A DNA stretch of 64,000 nucleotides from Lachnospiraceae bacterium (lineage in GTDB: Bacteria; Bacillota; Clostridia; Lachnospirales; Lachnospiraceae): the NCBI GenBank assembly GCA_900168235.1, contig FUZG01000004.1, forward strand, positions 124,001 through 188,000. The letters are read 5' to 3'. The notes under the pieces are model-generated. The model ran no database searches and was not told the origin of the DNA. It saw nothing but the letters and a program-made list of their open reading frames with translations. The translations under genes were made by a program, and so were the position numbers. Shown here piece by piece: positions 16,630 to 24,930 of the stretch; positions within the stretch are counted from its first letter, which is position 1, and each line of letters starts with the position of its first letter.

Positions 16630-18638
16630 TGTCAGCTATTATTGGATATCTGTTAAGTAAGAACGATACACGCGATGCTTCCGGCTTTCCGTCCACTATG
16701 GAAAGGACACTTCAAAAAAACGCACGGTTGGATTCTGTACAAAAAATTGTTAAAGACAGTGCTTATCTAGCTTGCGGACTTCAAAATATAACCGCCGAAT
16801 CTGCTTATGAGAAGCTCCCATTTTATAATGAAGAGCGCGGTTTTCTCTTCTCTTTTGACGGTATCCTTGATAACAGGGAAGCGCTGATCCGTGATCTCGG
16901 TCTTTCCTGCGAGCCAAATGAGATGATCGCTGACGGAACCATAGCATATCACGCATTTCTAAAGTGGGGAAACAGCACCCCCGAGCATTTCACCGGACTT
17001 TTCAGTTTTGCTGTGATCGATGAAAAGTCGGGCACAGTGCGTTTATTTACCGACCCTGTAGCTTCCCGCTGTCTCTATTACTATAAAAATCCTGCGGGCT
17101 CAATATTTTTCTCTACTCTTGCAGCTCCGATACGCGCCGTCTGTCCCGAGATCGGCATAAATGAGACTTATATGCAGGATTTTCTGGCAGCTCCGGGACT
17201 TATGCCAAATCTGGTGTCATATGAAACACCTTACAGCGATGTCTATATCATGGATCCGGGTAAAATGATTACACTCTCCGCGGATAAGCTTGAACAGAAA
17301 GCATGGTTTGATATCAGCTTCTGCAGCGAATCTTATGATTTTTCAAGCGCAGATAAGGCAGGCCAAGCTTTTCGGGCTTTATACGACGAGTGTGTGAAGG
17401 ATGCGACCCGTACAAGCGGCGAGATCGGAATTGCCATGAGCAGCGGCTTCGATTCCGCGACAGTCGGTTCTATTGCGGCAGACCATCTTTATAAACAGGA
17501 CCGTACGCTTTACTCATATACTTATTGCCCTCTGGAAAGAAAAGAACGCGAAAAAAACTTTGTTTTTGATGAAAGGGCAGATGTACAAAATATTGCATCT
17601 ATGCACCCTGCGATCAAAACACATTTTACAAATAATGACGGCAAGAATTGCCTGCAGGACCTTGAGCAGATCATTTCTATACTGGAGATGCCTGTTAAAG
17701 CTATTGCAAATTTCCCTAATCTCTGCGAGATTTACAAAAAAGCATCGGATCAGGGCTGTCGTATAGTACTCAGCGGACAGTGCGGAAACAGCACGGTTTC
17801 TCATGGTTACATTGATGATGTCCTGTGTGACCTGTTTCTCAAGAAAAAGTACTTCACATTTCTGCGCTATCTTAACCGCTACAGCAAAACTGTCCGTGAA
17901 AGCCGTAAAATGGCATTAAAGAACTGTATACGTTATTTCCGGTTTGCAGAAAGTGTCCTCTCCGGCAAAGCGGGATCAATATCCGAATATACTCCTTCTA
18001 ACAAATTTGTGAAAAAGGACTATTTTAAGGACTATCCGATTCGTGACAGATTTAAGAAGGGTGAGATTCCATACCTTGAGTCGATTCCTACCACCCATGA
18101 GCTTTACAGAACTTTTCTGCAGAAAAAAGCCCTTTGGACGTACATGGGCGCAATGGAAACGAAGCTGGGGCTTTATTATGGAATCGTTCTCCGGGATCCT
18201 ACAAAGGATGTCCGCATGCTCCGCTTCTGCTATGCCCTTCCGTATAAATATTTTGCATACATGGGTGAGCCTCGGTGGCTTGTCAGAGGAAACTGCAGGG
18301 ATCTGCTGCCTGCAGACCTTATTAATGACTGGATGCGGTACAGTGTACAAAATTATGACTATCTCGACCGCATCGAACGCGACTGGACTGATGTGAAAAA
18401 GAACCTTGCTTTTATTCTGGACATGGACTATTCTTCTTTTGCAGACCAGACTGAATTAAATACTTTTATTAACGGTGAGGAACCTGTTTCTAAAAGATAT
18501 TCCGACCCGGAAATAAAAGATTTTTTATTTGTTCTTTCTGCGGCTCTGTTTGCTAAGTGCAATTCTAACAACCAAATTGGAGGAATACATGCTAAAAACC
18601 ACAGTCAAAATAGATGGGATGATGTGCGGAATGTGTGA
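16629..18638 (+). CDS. asparagine-synthetase-like macrolactam cyclase (lasso cyclase-type)
   Basis: 669-residue protein with the AsnB two-domain plan. Residues 1-~210 resemble the class II glutaminase domain but start MSAIIG without the catalytic Cys2, so it cannot hydrolyse glutamine. The synthetase domain has the PPi-loop SSGFDS at 271-276 and a later LSGQCGNSTVSHGY block equivalent to the LSGxGGDE region. Loss of Cys2 with a retained ATP site is typical of lasso cyclases, which adenylate an Asp/Glu side chain and close the ring. RBS is within the kinase gene end. Its last ~50 nt overlap the next gene, and the C-terminal ~17 residues look non-conserved. The real substrate is unproven. Confidence 0.82.
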   Translation: MSAIIGYLLSKNDTRDASGFPSTMERTLQKNARLDSVQKIVKDSAYLACGLQNITAESAYEKLPFYNEERGFLFSFDGILDNREALIRDLGLSCEPNEMIADGTIAYHAFLKWGNSTPEHFTGLFSFAVIDEKSGTVRLFTDPVASRCLYYYKNPAGSIFFSTLAAPIRAVCPEIGINETYMQDFLAAPGLMPNLVSYETPYSDVYIMDPGKMITLSADKLEQKAWFDISFCSESYDFSSADKAGQAFRALYDECVKDATRTSGEIGIAMSSGFDSATVGSIAADHLYKQDRTLYSYTYCPLERKEREKNFVFDERADVQNIASMHPAIKTHFTNNDGKNCLQDLEQIISILEMPVKAIANFPNLCEIYKKASDQGCRIVLSGQCGNSTVSHGYIDDVLCDLFLKKKYFTFLRYLNRYSKTVRESRKMALKNCIRYFRFAESVLSGKAGSISEYTPSNKFVKKDYFKDYPIRDRFKKGEIPYLESIPTTHELYRTFLQKKALWTYMGAMETKLGLYYGIVLRDPTKDVRMLRFCYALPYKYFAYMGEPRWLVRGNCRDLLPADLINDWMRYSVQNYDYLDRIERDWTDVKKNLAFILDMDYSSFADQTELNTFINGEEPVSKRYSDPEIKDFLFVLSAALFAKCNSNNQIGGIHAKNHSQNRWDDVRNV

Positions 18639-18843
18639 AGCGCACATTAAAGACGTTATAAGAAAAACCTTTCCTGATGCGAAAAAGGTCTCTGCCTCAC
18701 ACGCTAAGGGTGAAGCGAGCTTCGTATCAGAAAAGGTTGATGAAGCACTATTAAAAACTGCCATAACCGATACAGGTTACACCTTTGTATCAGCAGATTC
18801 AGCGCCTTATGAGAAAAAAGGATTATTCGGCTTATTCAAATAA
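18589..18843 (+). CDS. HMA-domain (copper-chaperone-like) protein
   Basis: 84-residue protein with a heavy-metal-associated domain. KIDGMMCGMCEAH contains the MxCxxC motif (Cys13, Cys16) that binds Cu(I) or a similar metal, followed by a beta-alpha-beta-like pattern and a short basic, Phe-rich tail (KKGLFGLFK). The usual family length is ~70. RBS TTGGAGG lies inside the cyclase gene, and the ATG at 18589 lies 50 nt before the cyclase stop, so translation is probably coupled. No metal P-type ATPase or CopY/CsoR is in the window. A role in the RiPP pathway is not indicated except by overlap. Confidence 0.85.
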   Translation: MLKTTVKIDGMMCGMCEAHIKDVIRKTFPDAKKVSASHAKGEASFVSEKVDEALLKTAITDTGYTFVSADSAPYEKKGLFGLFK

Positions 18844-18844
18844 C

Positions 18845-19288
18845 TCAGCGCTCATCTAAACGTTCTAAAAGACTGCGCTTAAGAAATTCATAACGGGCCT
18901 TCTTTTCCTCTTTGGCAAAATGAACCTCGCGGAACTGTTCCGGATTATCGGTATAGTCCAGTTTTTCATCGCCAAACTGCTCACTTGTAAGGTCAAAAGC
19001 GCAGTCTCCAATGACGTTGTAACAGTGGAAGTTTCCTCCCGGACGTTTGATTCCGTATACTTTTCCGCCAAAAACATCCTGTGCGAGAAATGCAGTTATG
19101 GAGCACTGCCCGAGAGTCTTGTTCTCAGGAGTCCAGTCCGTCCTCATACGCGGAGCACATGTTTCCGCGCACCATATCTCCGACAAAATATCGTACATGT
19201 CTTTCGGATCCTTTATCTTCTGAAATTCATCAGAAACAGGCTTCATATCCGCATTTTCATTTCCCCAGAATTTATAATCATTTGCCAT
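18845..19288 (-). CDS. YunG-like protein with putative Cys-His-Asp site
   Basis: 147-residue cytosolic protein. CSITAFLAQDVFGGKVYG, FHCYNVIGD and FDLTSEQFG form the pattern seen in the YunG family of Firmicutes, with Cys62, His88 and Asp99 in the order of a papain or transglutaminase-like triad. The family's function is unknown to me; the triad suggests hydrolase or transferase activity. It converges with the HMA gene (1 bp between stops) and lies downstream of the AlkD-like gene (6 bp). The start is ATG 19288 with a purine-poor upstream region, so it may depend on coupling. Confidence 0.7.
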   Translation of the reverse strand: MANDYKFWGNENADMKPVSDEFQKIKDPKDMYDILSEIWCAETCAPRMRTDWTPENKTLGQCSITAFLAQDVFGGKVYGIKRPGGNFHCYNVIGDCAFDLTSEQFGDEKLDYTDNPEQFREVHFAKEEKKARYEFLKRSLLERLDER

Positions 19289-19294
19289 TTTATT

Positions 19295-19987
19295 TCACTG
19301 CTTCTTTATCTTTAATGTTTTAAGGTATGTTTTTTGTTCAAGTGTGATGCGATAGCTTTCTACTGACTTTTGGATCGTCTTATTGTGAGTCCAGGTGTCG
19401 AGCCTCCGCTCCTCAATGAAAGGAATGATGTCATCATACTGTTTTGCAAGAGCCGTAGCAAAATACCACGCGATCATCATATTTACGTAATACTCTTCCG
19501 AGCGGACTGATGCGACCTTCTCAGGATATTTCAGATCAAAATCTTCATCCAGAAAATGCTCCATAAGCATCCCTATACCAAACCTTATGGTATAAGGCTT
19601 ATCAGAATCGATCCAGTCTGGTATGAGTTCCAGCAGTTCTGCCCGATGCTTCTTAAATATCTTTGGAGACATCTGGTCGCAGGTCGCCCAGTTATTTACA
19701 TACGGCAGGAACTTCTGAAGTTCAGCTGTACATTTATCAAGATCCTTCATTTCCGAAATGATAAATGCATGAAGCTGGTCCTCATCAAAATACTTATGAG
19801 GAAGATCGTTCAGAAACTCAGAAACAGCCTTTTCCCTTGCGACACTCTTTGCGAGCTTTCTAAGCTCAGGCGTCCTTACACCTATGATCGAATCCGCTTC
19901 AACCGTAGGCAATATCTTTACCTGCATATCACGGTATCCCGAATCCTGCAGTTCGAAAAGCTTTGTCCTAATATCTTCTATCAACAT
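19295..19987 (-). CDS. DNA alkylation repair protein, AlkD-like (HEAT-like)
   Basis: 230-residue all-helical protein of the DNA alkylation repair (AlkC/AlkD) family, glycosylases that remove N3/N7-alkyl purines from DNA. Diagnostic segments are IGVRTPELRKLAK near residue 36-48, NNWATCDQM near 98-106, YTIRFGIGMLMEHFLD near 131-146, and NMMIAWYFATALAK followed by THNKTIQKSVESYR. The catalytic Asp of AlkD corresponds to Asp in the ATCDQ stretch. The start is ATG 19987 (an adjacent GTG at 19990 is possible), with a weak GGTGAA upstream. It lies 10 bp after the STAS gene and is probably part of that operon. No ada-type regulator is seen. Confidence 0.88.
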   Translation of the reverse strand: MLIEDIRTKLFELQDSGYRDMQVKILPTVEADSIIGVRTPELRKLAKSVAREKAVSEFLNDLPHKYFDEDQLHAFIISEMKDLDKCTAELQKFLPYVNNWATCDQMSPKIFKKHRAELLELIPDWIDSDKPYTIRFGIGMLMEHFLDEDFDLKYPEKVASVRSEEYYVNMMIAWYFATALAKQYDDIIPFIEERRLDTWTHNKTIQKSVESYRITLEQKTYLKTLKIKKQ

Positions 19988-19997
19988 CACTTCACCA

Positions 19998-20294
19998 TTA
20001 CTCGATAGTTAAAATGTCAATAAATCCTGTAACTTCCAGAATCTCATTGATCGATTCCGCCACATTCCGTAAAACCATGGAGCCCTGGTTTTTCATCATT
20101 TTCTGCGCAGAAAGAAGCACTCTGAGTCCGGCAGATGAAATGTACTCCAGTTCTTTCATATCAAAAACAAGTTTATTCACGTCAGAGCCTATTGCCTTTA
20201 TCTCTTCCTCAAGCTGAGGTGATGTTGCTGTATCAAGTCTTCCAACAAGCCCAATAGTAAGCTCACTTCCGTTAAGTTCTTTGTTAATAGTCAT
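19998..20294 (-). CDS. STAS-domain anti-sigma factor antagonist
   Basis: 98-residue single STAS domain of the SpoIIAA/RsbV type. It has the N-terminal strand pair, GRLDTATSPQLE, VFDMKELEYIS and then Ser53-Ser54 in YISSAGLRVLL. One of these is the residue phosphorylated by the partner kinase, since SxxGLxxL is the switch loop. Unphosphorylated antagonist binds the RsbW-like kinase and frees its sigma factor or other target. ATG 20294 has GGAGGGAAC upstream; the longer open frame to 20342 lacks an RBS. It lies 28 bp after the RsbW-like gene. Together with the PP2C phosphatase at 22046 it forms a complete partner switch. Confidence 0.92.
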   Translation of the reverse strand: MTINKELNGSELTIGLVGRLDTATSPQLEEEIKAIGSDVNKLVFDMKELEYISSAGLRVLLSAQKMMKNQGSMVLRNVAESINEILEVTGFIDILTIE

Positions 20295-20322
20295 AATCTT
20301 GTTCCCTCCATCCGTGATATTC

Positions 20323-20736
20323 TCATTTATTGGTAGACGCAATTATGGTTAAAATATTTTTCCCGTCTTCATGCGTATAAATAACATCGTCCATAGTCTT
20401 TTTTACTATAAATATACCCAGTCCGCCTATTGGACGCTCCTCGGCAGACAAAGTAACATCCGGATCCTCTTTCTTCAGAGGATCATACGGAACACCCTCA
20501 TCTATAAAAGTAATAGTCGCCTTTGAATTGTCAGGATCCGTGTCAATTTTTATGAAAGCGTTTCCGTCATCACCTTCATAGGCATAGCTTGCGATATTGA
20601 CAAAGAGCTCTTCGACTGCCACATCGATCTGCATCTGTGACTTCATGGAACACCCCATAATCTCAAGCTCGGTGTCTATAAATGCAAGAACATCATTTAG
20701 TTTATCCTTTTTTGCTTCTATAGATAGTTCTTTCAT
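20323..20736 (-). CDS. RsbW/SpoIIAB-like serine-protein kinase (anti-sigma factor)
   Basis: 137-residue HATPase_c protein. The N-box VEELFVNIASYAY carries Glu43 and Asn47, the G1 box IDEG is at 78-81, and the glycine-rich G2 GGLGIFIVKK is at 104-113. This is the fold of stand-alone anti-sigma kinases, which phosphorylate a STAS antagonist on Ser. RBS GGAAAG overlaps the PAP2 gene end (stop 3 bp upstream of this ATG), and the STAS partner follows after 28 bp. No sigma factor gene is adjacent, so its output target lies elsewhere or is not a sigma factor. Confidence 0.92.
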   Translation of the reverse strand: MKELSIEAKKDKLNDVLAFIDTELEIMGCSMKSQMQIDVAVEELFVNIASYAYEGDDGNAFIKIDTDPDNSKATITFIDEGVPYDPLKKEDPDVTLSAEERPIGGLGIFIVKKTMDDVIYTHEDGKNILTIIASTNK

Positions 20737-20739
20737 ACA

Positions 20740-21699
20740 CTATGCTTTCCTTTTACTAGTCTCATTTAATATGACTACAGGCCATATAACAAGAGCAAAT
20801 AATGTCATGAGAGCTCTTCCGATAAAATTTCCCCAGTGTCCGCCGAGCATTGGAACGATCGTTGCTGGCGCAAACCATTCTTTCCACGCAAACAGGATCC
20901 CGGCACCGATGGCTGTCAGCATCGGAAGATTTGATGCAGCTTTACCCTCAGGTATCTCGTAATTCAGATAATGACGATCAACGTAGCTTCCTATCAGGAA
21001 TCCTAAAAATCCTCCGCATGCCTTGAATGTATCATTCATCATTTTATTCGGATCAACCAGTAATGCACCATCCACATAATCCATCGGATACGGCTTCACC
21101 TTAATATAGATGATCGTGAGAATTATAGAAACGATTCCGAGAAGTGTAAGCATGTCTTTCAGCTTTTCATTATCTCCTACCTTCTTTTCGGCAATTCCTA
21201 TAATAAATATGAGAAGTACCGAGCTGGAAAAACCAACGACTACATCCTGCGGTGTATGCACGCCGAGGAAATTTCGTGAAAAACAGGTAAGCACCAAAAG
21301 TCCGGCGCAAACAGCTGCAAGCCACCCTCGCCTTTCTCTCTGCCAGACGACTACCGAACCATACAACGTGGTCGCAACTGTTGAATGTCCGCTCGGGAAA
21401 GAATATCCCGTAGCAGCAACTTTCGAATCTCCTGCAGGTTCGATGAGTTCCGATCTGATCCACGGTCGATAAGCACATACTGTGAGTTTAATGATTCCAT
21501 TCATCATTTCAGCACACCATATGCTGGTCATGAACCTATAACCCCATTTTTTACTTGCTCCCCAATAAATAATGTACGGAAGAAACGGAAGGATATCTAC
21601 CGCAAATTTCGACAACGCGTTGAAAAATTCGTCGAACATGCCCCCCGTCGCATTCCTAAGCTCCTGAAGCCATAAAAGATACTGAATGTCGATACTCAT
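20740..21699 (-). CDS. PAP2-family membrane phosphatase
   Basis: 319-residue integral membrane protein with about 8 TM helices. All three PAP2 phosphatase motifs are present: Lys71 to Arg78-Pro79 (KLTVCAYRP), SGHS at 103-106 and SRNFLGVHTPQD with His148. This predicts a lipid phosphatase acting on phosphatidate-, PGP- or undecaprenyl-pyrophosphate-like substrates at the outer face. RBS GGAGAGGAG precedes ATG 21699. It is the first gene of a four-gene operon (PAP2, RsbW-like, STAS, AlkD-like), divergent from the Cache-PP2C phosphatase gene. Pairing with a partner switch suggests an envelope-related stress response, which is inference. Confidence 0.93.
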   Translation of the reverse strand: MSIDIQYLLWLQELRNATGGMFDEFFNALSKFAVDILPFLPYIIYWGASKKWGYRFMTSIWCAEMMNGIIKLTVCAYRPWIRSELIEPAGDSKVAATGYSFPSGHSTVATTLYGSVVVWQRERRGWLAAVCAGLLVLTCFSRNFLGVHTPQDVVVGFSSSVLLIFIIGIAEKKVGDNEKLKDMLTLLGIVSIILTIIYIKVKPYPMDYVDGALLVDPNKMMNDTFKACGGFLGFLIGSYVDRHYLNYEIPEGKAASNLPMLTAIGAGILFAWKEWFAPATIVPMLGGHWGNFIGRALMTLFALVIWPVVILNETSKRKA

Positions 21700-22045
21700 A
21701 GTTTCTCTCCTCTCCCTCTGAATTGCAACAAAAAATTCCCCATAACTATATCGTCATGTCCATTTATTTAATGAACAAAAAACGTCCAAAGCAAATCATG
21801 TATCCTGTATTCATTTTAATGTTAAAAATCATGACTTTTGAAATGCAGTCATTCCAAAAGCCATGAAATGGGCAATGCTTCGCATTTAAAAATTGCCCAT
21901 TTCTGCGCAGTAAAAACTTTCATACGAAACACGCAGTAAATGCGTGTTTCTGATTATTAGTTTCAAAAACATTATTTTTCTAAAACATGGTATAATCTTT
22001 CTTAAAAAAATCTAAAATTCCTTAAAAAGGATTAATATTTTACGT
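21700..22045. other. 346-bp divergent intergenic region
   Basis: It contains copy 2 of the structured repeat (21831-21968) and A/T-rich promoter sequence for both directions. No coding sequence is visible. Confidence 0.6.
21831..21968 (-). repeat. three-hairpin inverted repeat element, copy 2
   Basis: This is the reverse-orientation partner of 15156-15294, with roughly 95% identity by eye over ~138 bp. Here the stem GAAACACGCA/TGCGTGTTTC is perfect, and the AAATGGGCAA/TTGCCCATTT stem is conserved. Read in its own forward sense, it ends 132 bp before the PAP2 start codon, nearly the distance copy 1 keeps from the peptide gene. Confidence 0.85.
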
Positions 22046-24169
22046 ATGAAGAAAAAAATCCTCAAGTTTACTTTTTTTATAATAGTTATAGTGATCATAA
22101 CCCTTGGAACGACTGCATTATATGAGTTCAGCAGCATGCGGAAGATCATTATCTCCAATTCTCTGAAAGCCGGCGAAGAAGTCGAAAACTTCTCAGAGAC
22201 CGCCATGAAGGAAGAAATAACTTCCAGACTGTACGCAACAGCTCTGGGCTGCGCATATACAGCAAATGCTAAGCTTGAAAGTCTTGCCGGCTCTGTCAGA
22301 GTTGTAGCTGATTCTGCAACCGATATCTATAACAATCCCAAAGAATATGGCAGGACTCATGTCGGAAAGCTTACCCCAAACATGATCGGCAAGCGTGGTG
22401 CACAGTTTGTTTATGCCGAGGGTATCGATCCCGACTCACCCAAAGTACAGGAAGAACTTTCCATGATTGGCAACCTTAAGGGAAATCTTGCTGCTCTATA
22501 CACCCAGTTTCCCGAGCTTGCCGCCGACTACATCGGAACAAAGAGCGGTATAATGCTCCTTTCCGGTCCTATTCTTTCTGAAAGATGGGATAAAGACGGC
22601 AATTACAACTATCTCGACCCAAGAGAACGTCCATGGTATAAGGGTGCCGTCAAAAATAATGGTACTTATTTTTCCGGCGTAACTACAGATTATGACACCG
22701 GAGAATCAACCATCATGTGTTCCTACCCCATCTATAAAGACGGAGATATCGTAGCCGTCGCAGGAGCCGGAATTTATCTCGAAGATATCAAACGGTTCAT
22801 GCGAAATGCGAAGATCGTTGATACCGGTGCTGCATGTATTATCGATAACGAGGGTTCTGTCATTTTTTCAACCAATGAAACAGGCGAACTTGAACTACAA
22901 AAAAATATCCTGTCTTATGAAAATGAGAACACAGCATTAAAAGAAATCGTTGCGAAATGTAATTCCGGTGAAACAGATGTTGAATCGCTGACTATCGACG
23001 ATGAAAAATGTTATGCCGCCTTTTCGCCTGTTTCCATAGTGAACTGGACATTTATCTCTATAATTCCTGAAAAACTGGTGACAGAACCTACGACAGAACT
23101 TCTTTCTTCTCTCGATCTAAACCGTGAGAAGGAAACGATCACCGTTGATTACATCATCAAACGTTCAATTTTTGTTACATTTTTCATCCTCATAACAGTG
23201 ACTTTATTCGCAGGATTTCTGGCAAATAAACTGGTTGATAATATTACAGGTCCTATACGTATACTCACAAATAAGGTCGAAAGAATCGGCGGTGACAACC
23301 TTGATTTCACCTGGGAATTAGAATCAAACGATGAAACCGAAGCTCTTGCCCTCACTTTTGGATCAATGACACGCCGTTTGAAGCAGTACATCATAGATAA
23401 TGCACTTATGACTGCCGAAAAAGAGCGTATAACTGCCGAGCTCAACGTCGCGCGGGATATTCAGGCAGCAATGCTTCCTAATGTTTTCCCGCCTTTCCCT
23501 GACAGGAAAGACTTTGATATCTATGCCCAGATGCATCCCGCAAAGGAAGTTGGCGGTGATCTCTATGACTTTTTCCTTATAGACGATGACCACCTGGCTC
23601 TTACTGTTGCTGATGTTTCCGGAAAAGGTGTCCCGGCATCACTCTTTATGATGACCACAAAAACACACTTGAAAAACCGGATACTGCACGGCAGTAAAAG
23701 TCCTTCGGAAATACTCTATGATGTAAATAACCTTCTGTGCGAAGGCAATGATATGAACCTGTTTGTAACAGTCTGGCTCGGTATAGTAACACTTTCTACA
23801 GGTCATGTGATCGCATCAAATGCAGGACACGAATATCCTGTGATCATGGATTCAAACGGAGTCTTCAGTCTCCTGAAGGACAGACATGGACTGCCTCTCG
23901 CTGCAGTTGAGGACAATGTTTACGGCGAATATGAATTTAATCTGGAACGTAACGGCGGATTCTTTATATACAGCGACGGTGTTCCCGAAGCAACTGACAG
24001 TTCAGATGAATTATATGGAACAGACCGGATGATCACAGCACTGAACAGTGACAGTGACAATGAACCAAAGAAAGTGATCCAACGAGTTGAAAATGATGTA
24101 AGGTTCTTTTATGGAGATGCACCCCAGTTTGATGATATGACTATGATGTGCTTTAAGTGGAGAGGCTGA
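22046..24169 (+). CDS. Cache-HAMP-PP2C (SpoIIE/RsbU-type) membrane phosphatase
   Basis: 707-residue sensor phosphatase. TM1 at 7-26; extracellular double-Cache sensor at ~45-365 with the DPRERPWYKG signature at 191-200; TM2 at 373-394; HAMP at ~395-450; coiled linker; SpoIIE/PP2C domain from ~480 with EVGGDLYDFF (metal Asp505) and TVADVSGKGVPASLF (Asp522). It should sense a small ligand outside and dephosphorylate a phospho-STAS antagonist inside. The STAS and RsbW-like genes are just across the divergent promoter region, so they are the likely partners. The RBS is weak and distant (AAAGGATT). It ends in a terminator shared with the convergent lipoprotein gene. Confidence 0.93.
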   Translation: MKKKILKFTFFIIVIVIITLGTTALYEFSSMRKIIISNSLKAGEEVENFSETAMKEEITSRLYATALGCAYTANAKLESLAGSVRVVADSATDIYNNPKEYGRTHVGKLTPNMIGKRGAQFVYAEGIDPDSPKVQEELSMIGNLKGNLAALYTQFPELAADYIGTKSGIMLLSGPILSERWDKDGNYNYLDPRERPWYKGAVKNNGTYFSGVTTDYDTGESTIMCSYPIYKDGDIVAVAGAGIYLEDIKRFMRNAKIVDTGAACIIDNEGSVIFSTNETGELELQKNILSYENENTALKEIVAKCNSGETDVESLTIDDEKCYAAFSPVSIVNWTFISIIPEKLVTEPTTELLSSLDLNREKETITVDYIIKRSIFVTFFILITVTLFAGFLANKLVDNITGPIRILTNKVERIGGDNLDFTWELESNDETEALALTFGSMTRRLKQYIIDNALMTAEKERITAELNVARDIQAAMLPNVFPPFPDRKDFDIYAQMHPAKEVGGDLYDFFLIDDDHLALTVADVSGKGVPASLFMMTTKTHLKNRILHGSKSPSEILYDVNNLLCEGNDMNLFVTVWLGIVTLSTGHVIASNAGHEYPVIMDSNGVFSLLKDRHGLPLAAVEDNVYGEYEFNLERNGGFFIYSDGVPEATDSSDELYGTDRMITALNSDSDNEPKKVIQRVENDVRFFYGDAPQFDDMTMMCFKWRG

Positions 24170-24191
24170 TATAGCCCCTCCACTTATTTTT
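24155..24191. terminator. terminator after the PP2C phosphatase
   Basis: Stem 24155-24167 with 24173-24185 (13 bp, one mismatch), followed on the plus strand by five T's. It overlaps the phosphatase stop codon and lies just past the stop of the convergent lipoprotein gene. Confidence 0.8.
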
Positions 24192-24197
24192 GTGTGG

Positions 24198-24758
24198 TCA
24201 ACCGCCAAGGGTCTGACTTACGTAATCTCTCGCTTCTTCTTCAGTGAGCTCAACAGCATCAAACATTGTTCCTTCAGTATCGATGATAATGCCGCTCACA
24301 ATATCCTCATTAAAAAGATAGCCATATTCATAGCCATCAATGATCATTCTTGCGTATGATCTGCCATCCTCGAGCGTTCCTGTTTGTGTGGAAATGATGC
24401 CATAGTTGATGACCCCATCTTCAACTACGATGCCAACAAACTCAGCATCCTCATTTCGAAAGATTGAAAGACGGATATCTTTTTCAGCGTCTTTCCCAGT
24501 CTTCAGACCGCCAACAAATACCAGTGTATCCTGAACGGCCTGAATCTGCGAATTATAATTACTAAACTCCCCCTCTATTACTTCATCCTCTCCGGATGTA
24601 GCAACCTTTTCTTCCACTTCGGAAACAACTTCCGACATTACCTGACCGGCAGTATTATAAACTGCAGCATCAACCGAACTTCCGCAAGCAGATATCGACA
24701 CCATGATAATAACTGCTGCCGCAGTGGCGATTAATTGTCTTATAAATAACTTCTCCAT
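24198..24758 (-). CDS. lipoprotein of unknown function
   Basis: 186-residue secreted lipoprotein. The signal peptide ends in SISAC with Cys25 as lipidation site. After a short Val/Ser/Glu linker comes a domain of ~110 residues with alternating strands (FVGIVVEDGVINYGIIST, GYEYGYLFNEDIVSGIIIDT) that I do not recognise. The final LTEEEARDYVSQTLGG looks like a closing helix. It faces the PP2C gene across a shared terminator and is probably monocistronic. No operon partner is seen. Confidence 0.72.
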   Translation of the reverse strand: MEKLFIRQLIATAAAVIIMVSISACGSSVDAAVYNTAGQVMSEVVSEVEEKVATSGEDEVIEGEFSNYNSQIQAVQDTLVFVGGLKTGKDAEKDIRLSIFRNEDAEFVGIVVEDGVINYGIISTQTGTLEDGRSYARMIIDGYEYGYLFNEDIVSGIIIDTEGTMFDAVELTEEEARDYVSQTLGG

Positions 24759-24930
24759 ATATCTGCCCTCTTTATAAACCCTCTTTGGCTGCGCTGTTCC
24801 TTATGGTGAAATAATATCACAGCTTTTATCACAGTTCTGTCACACCATATCACAATAAAATCTCTATTTTTTTATTCGGCAAAAATATAGTAAAATCAAT
24901 ATGCAGAAGATGTATTTCGGGAGGGTAATA

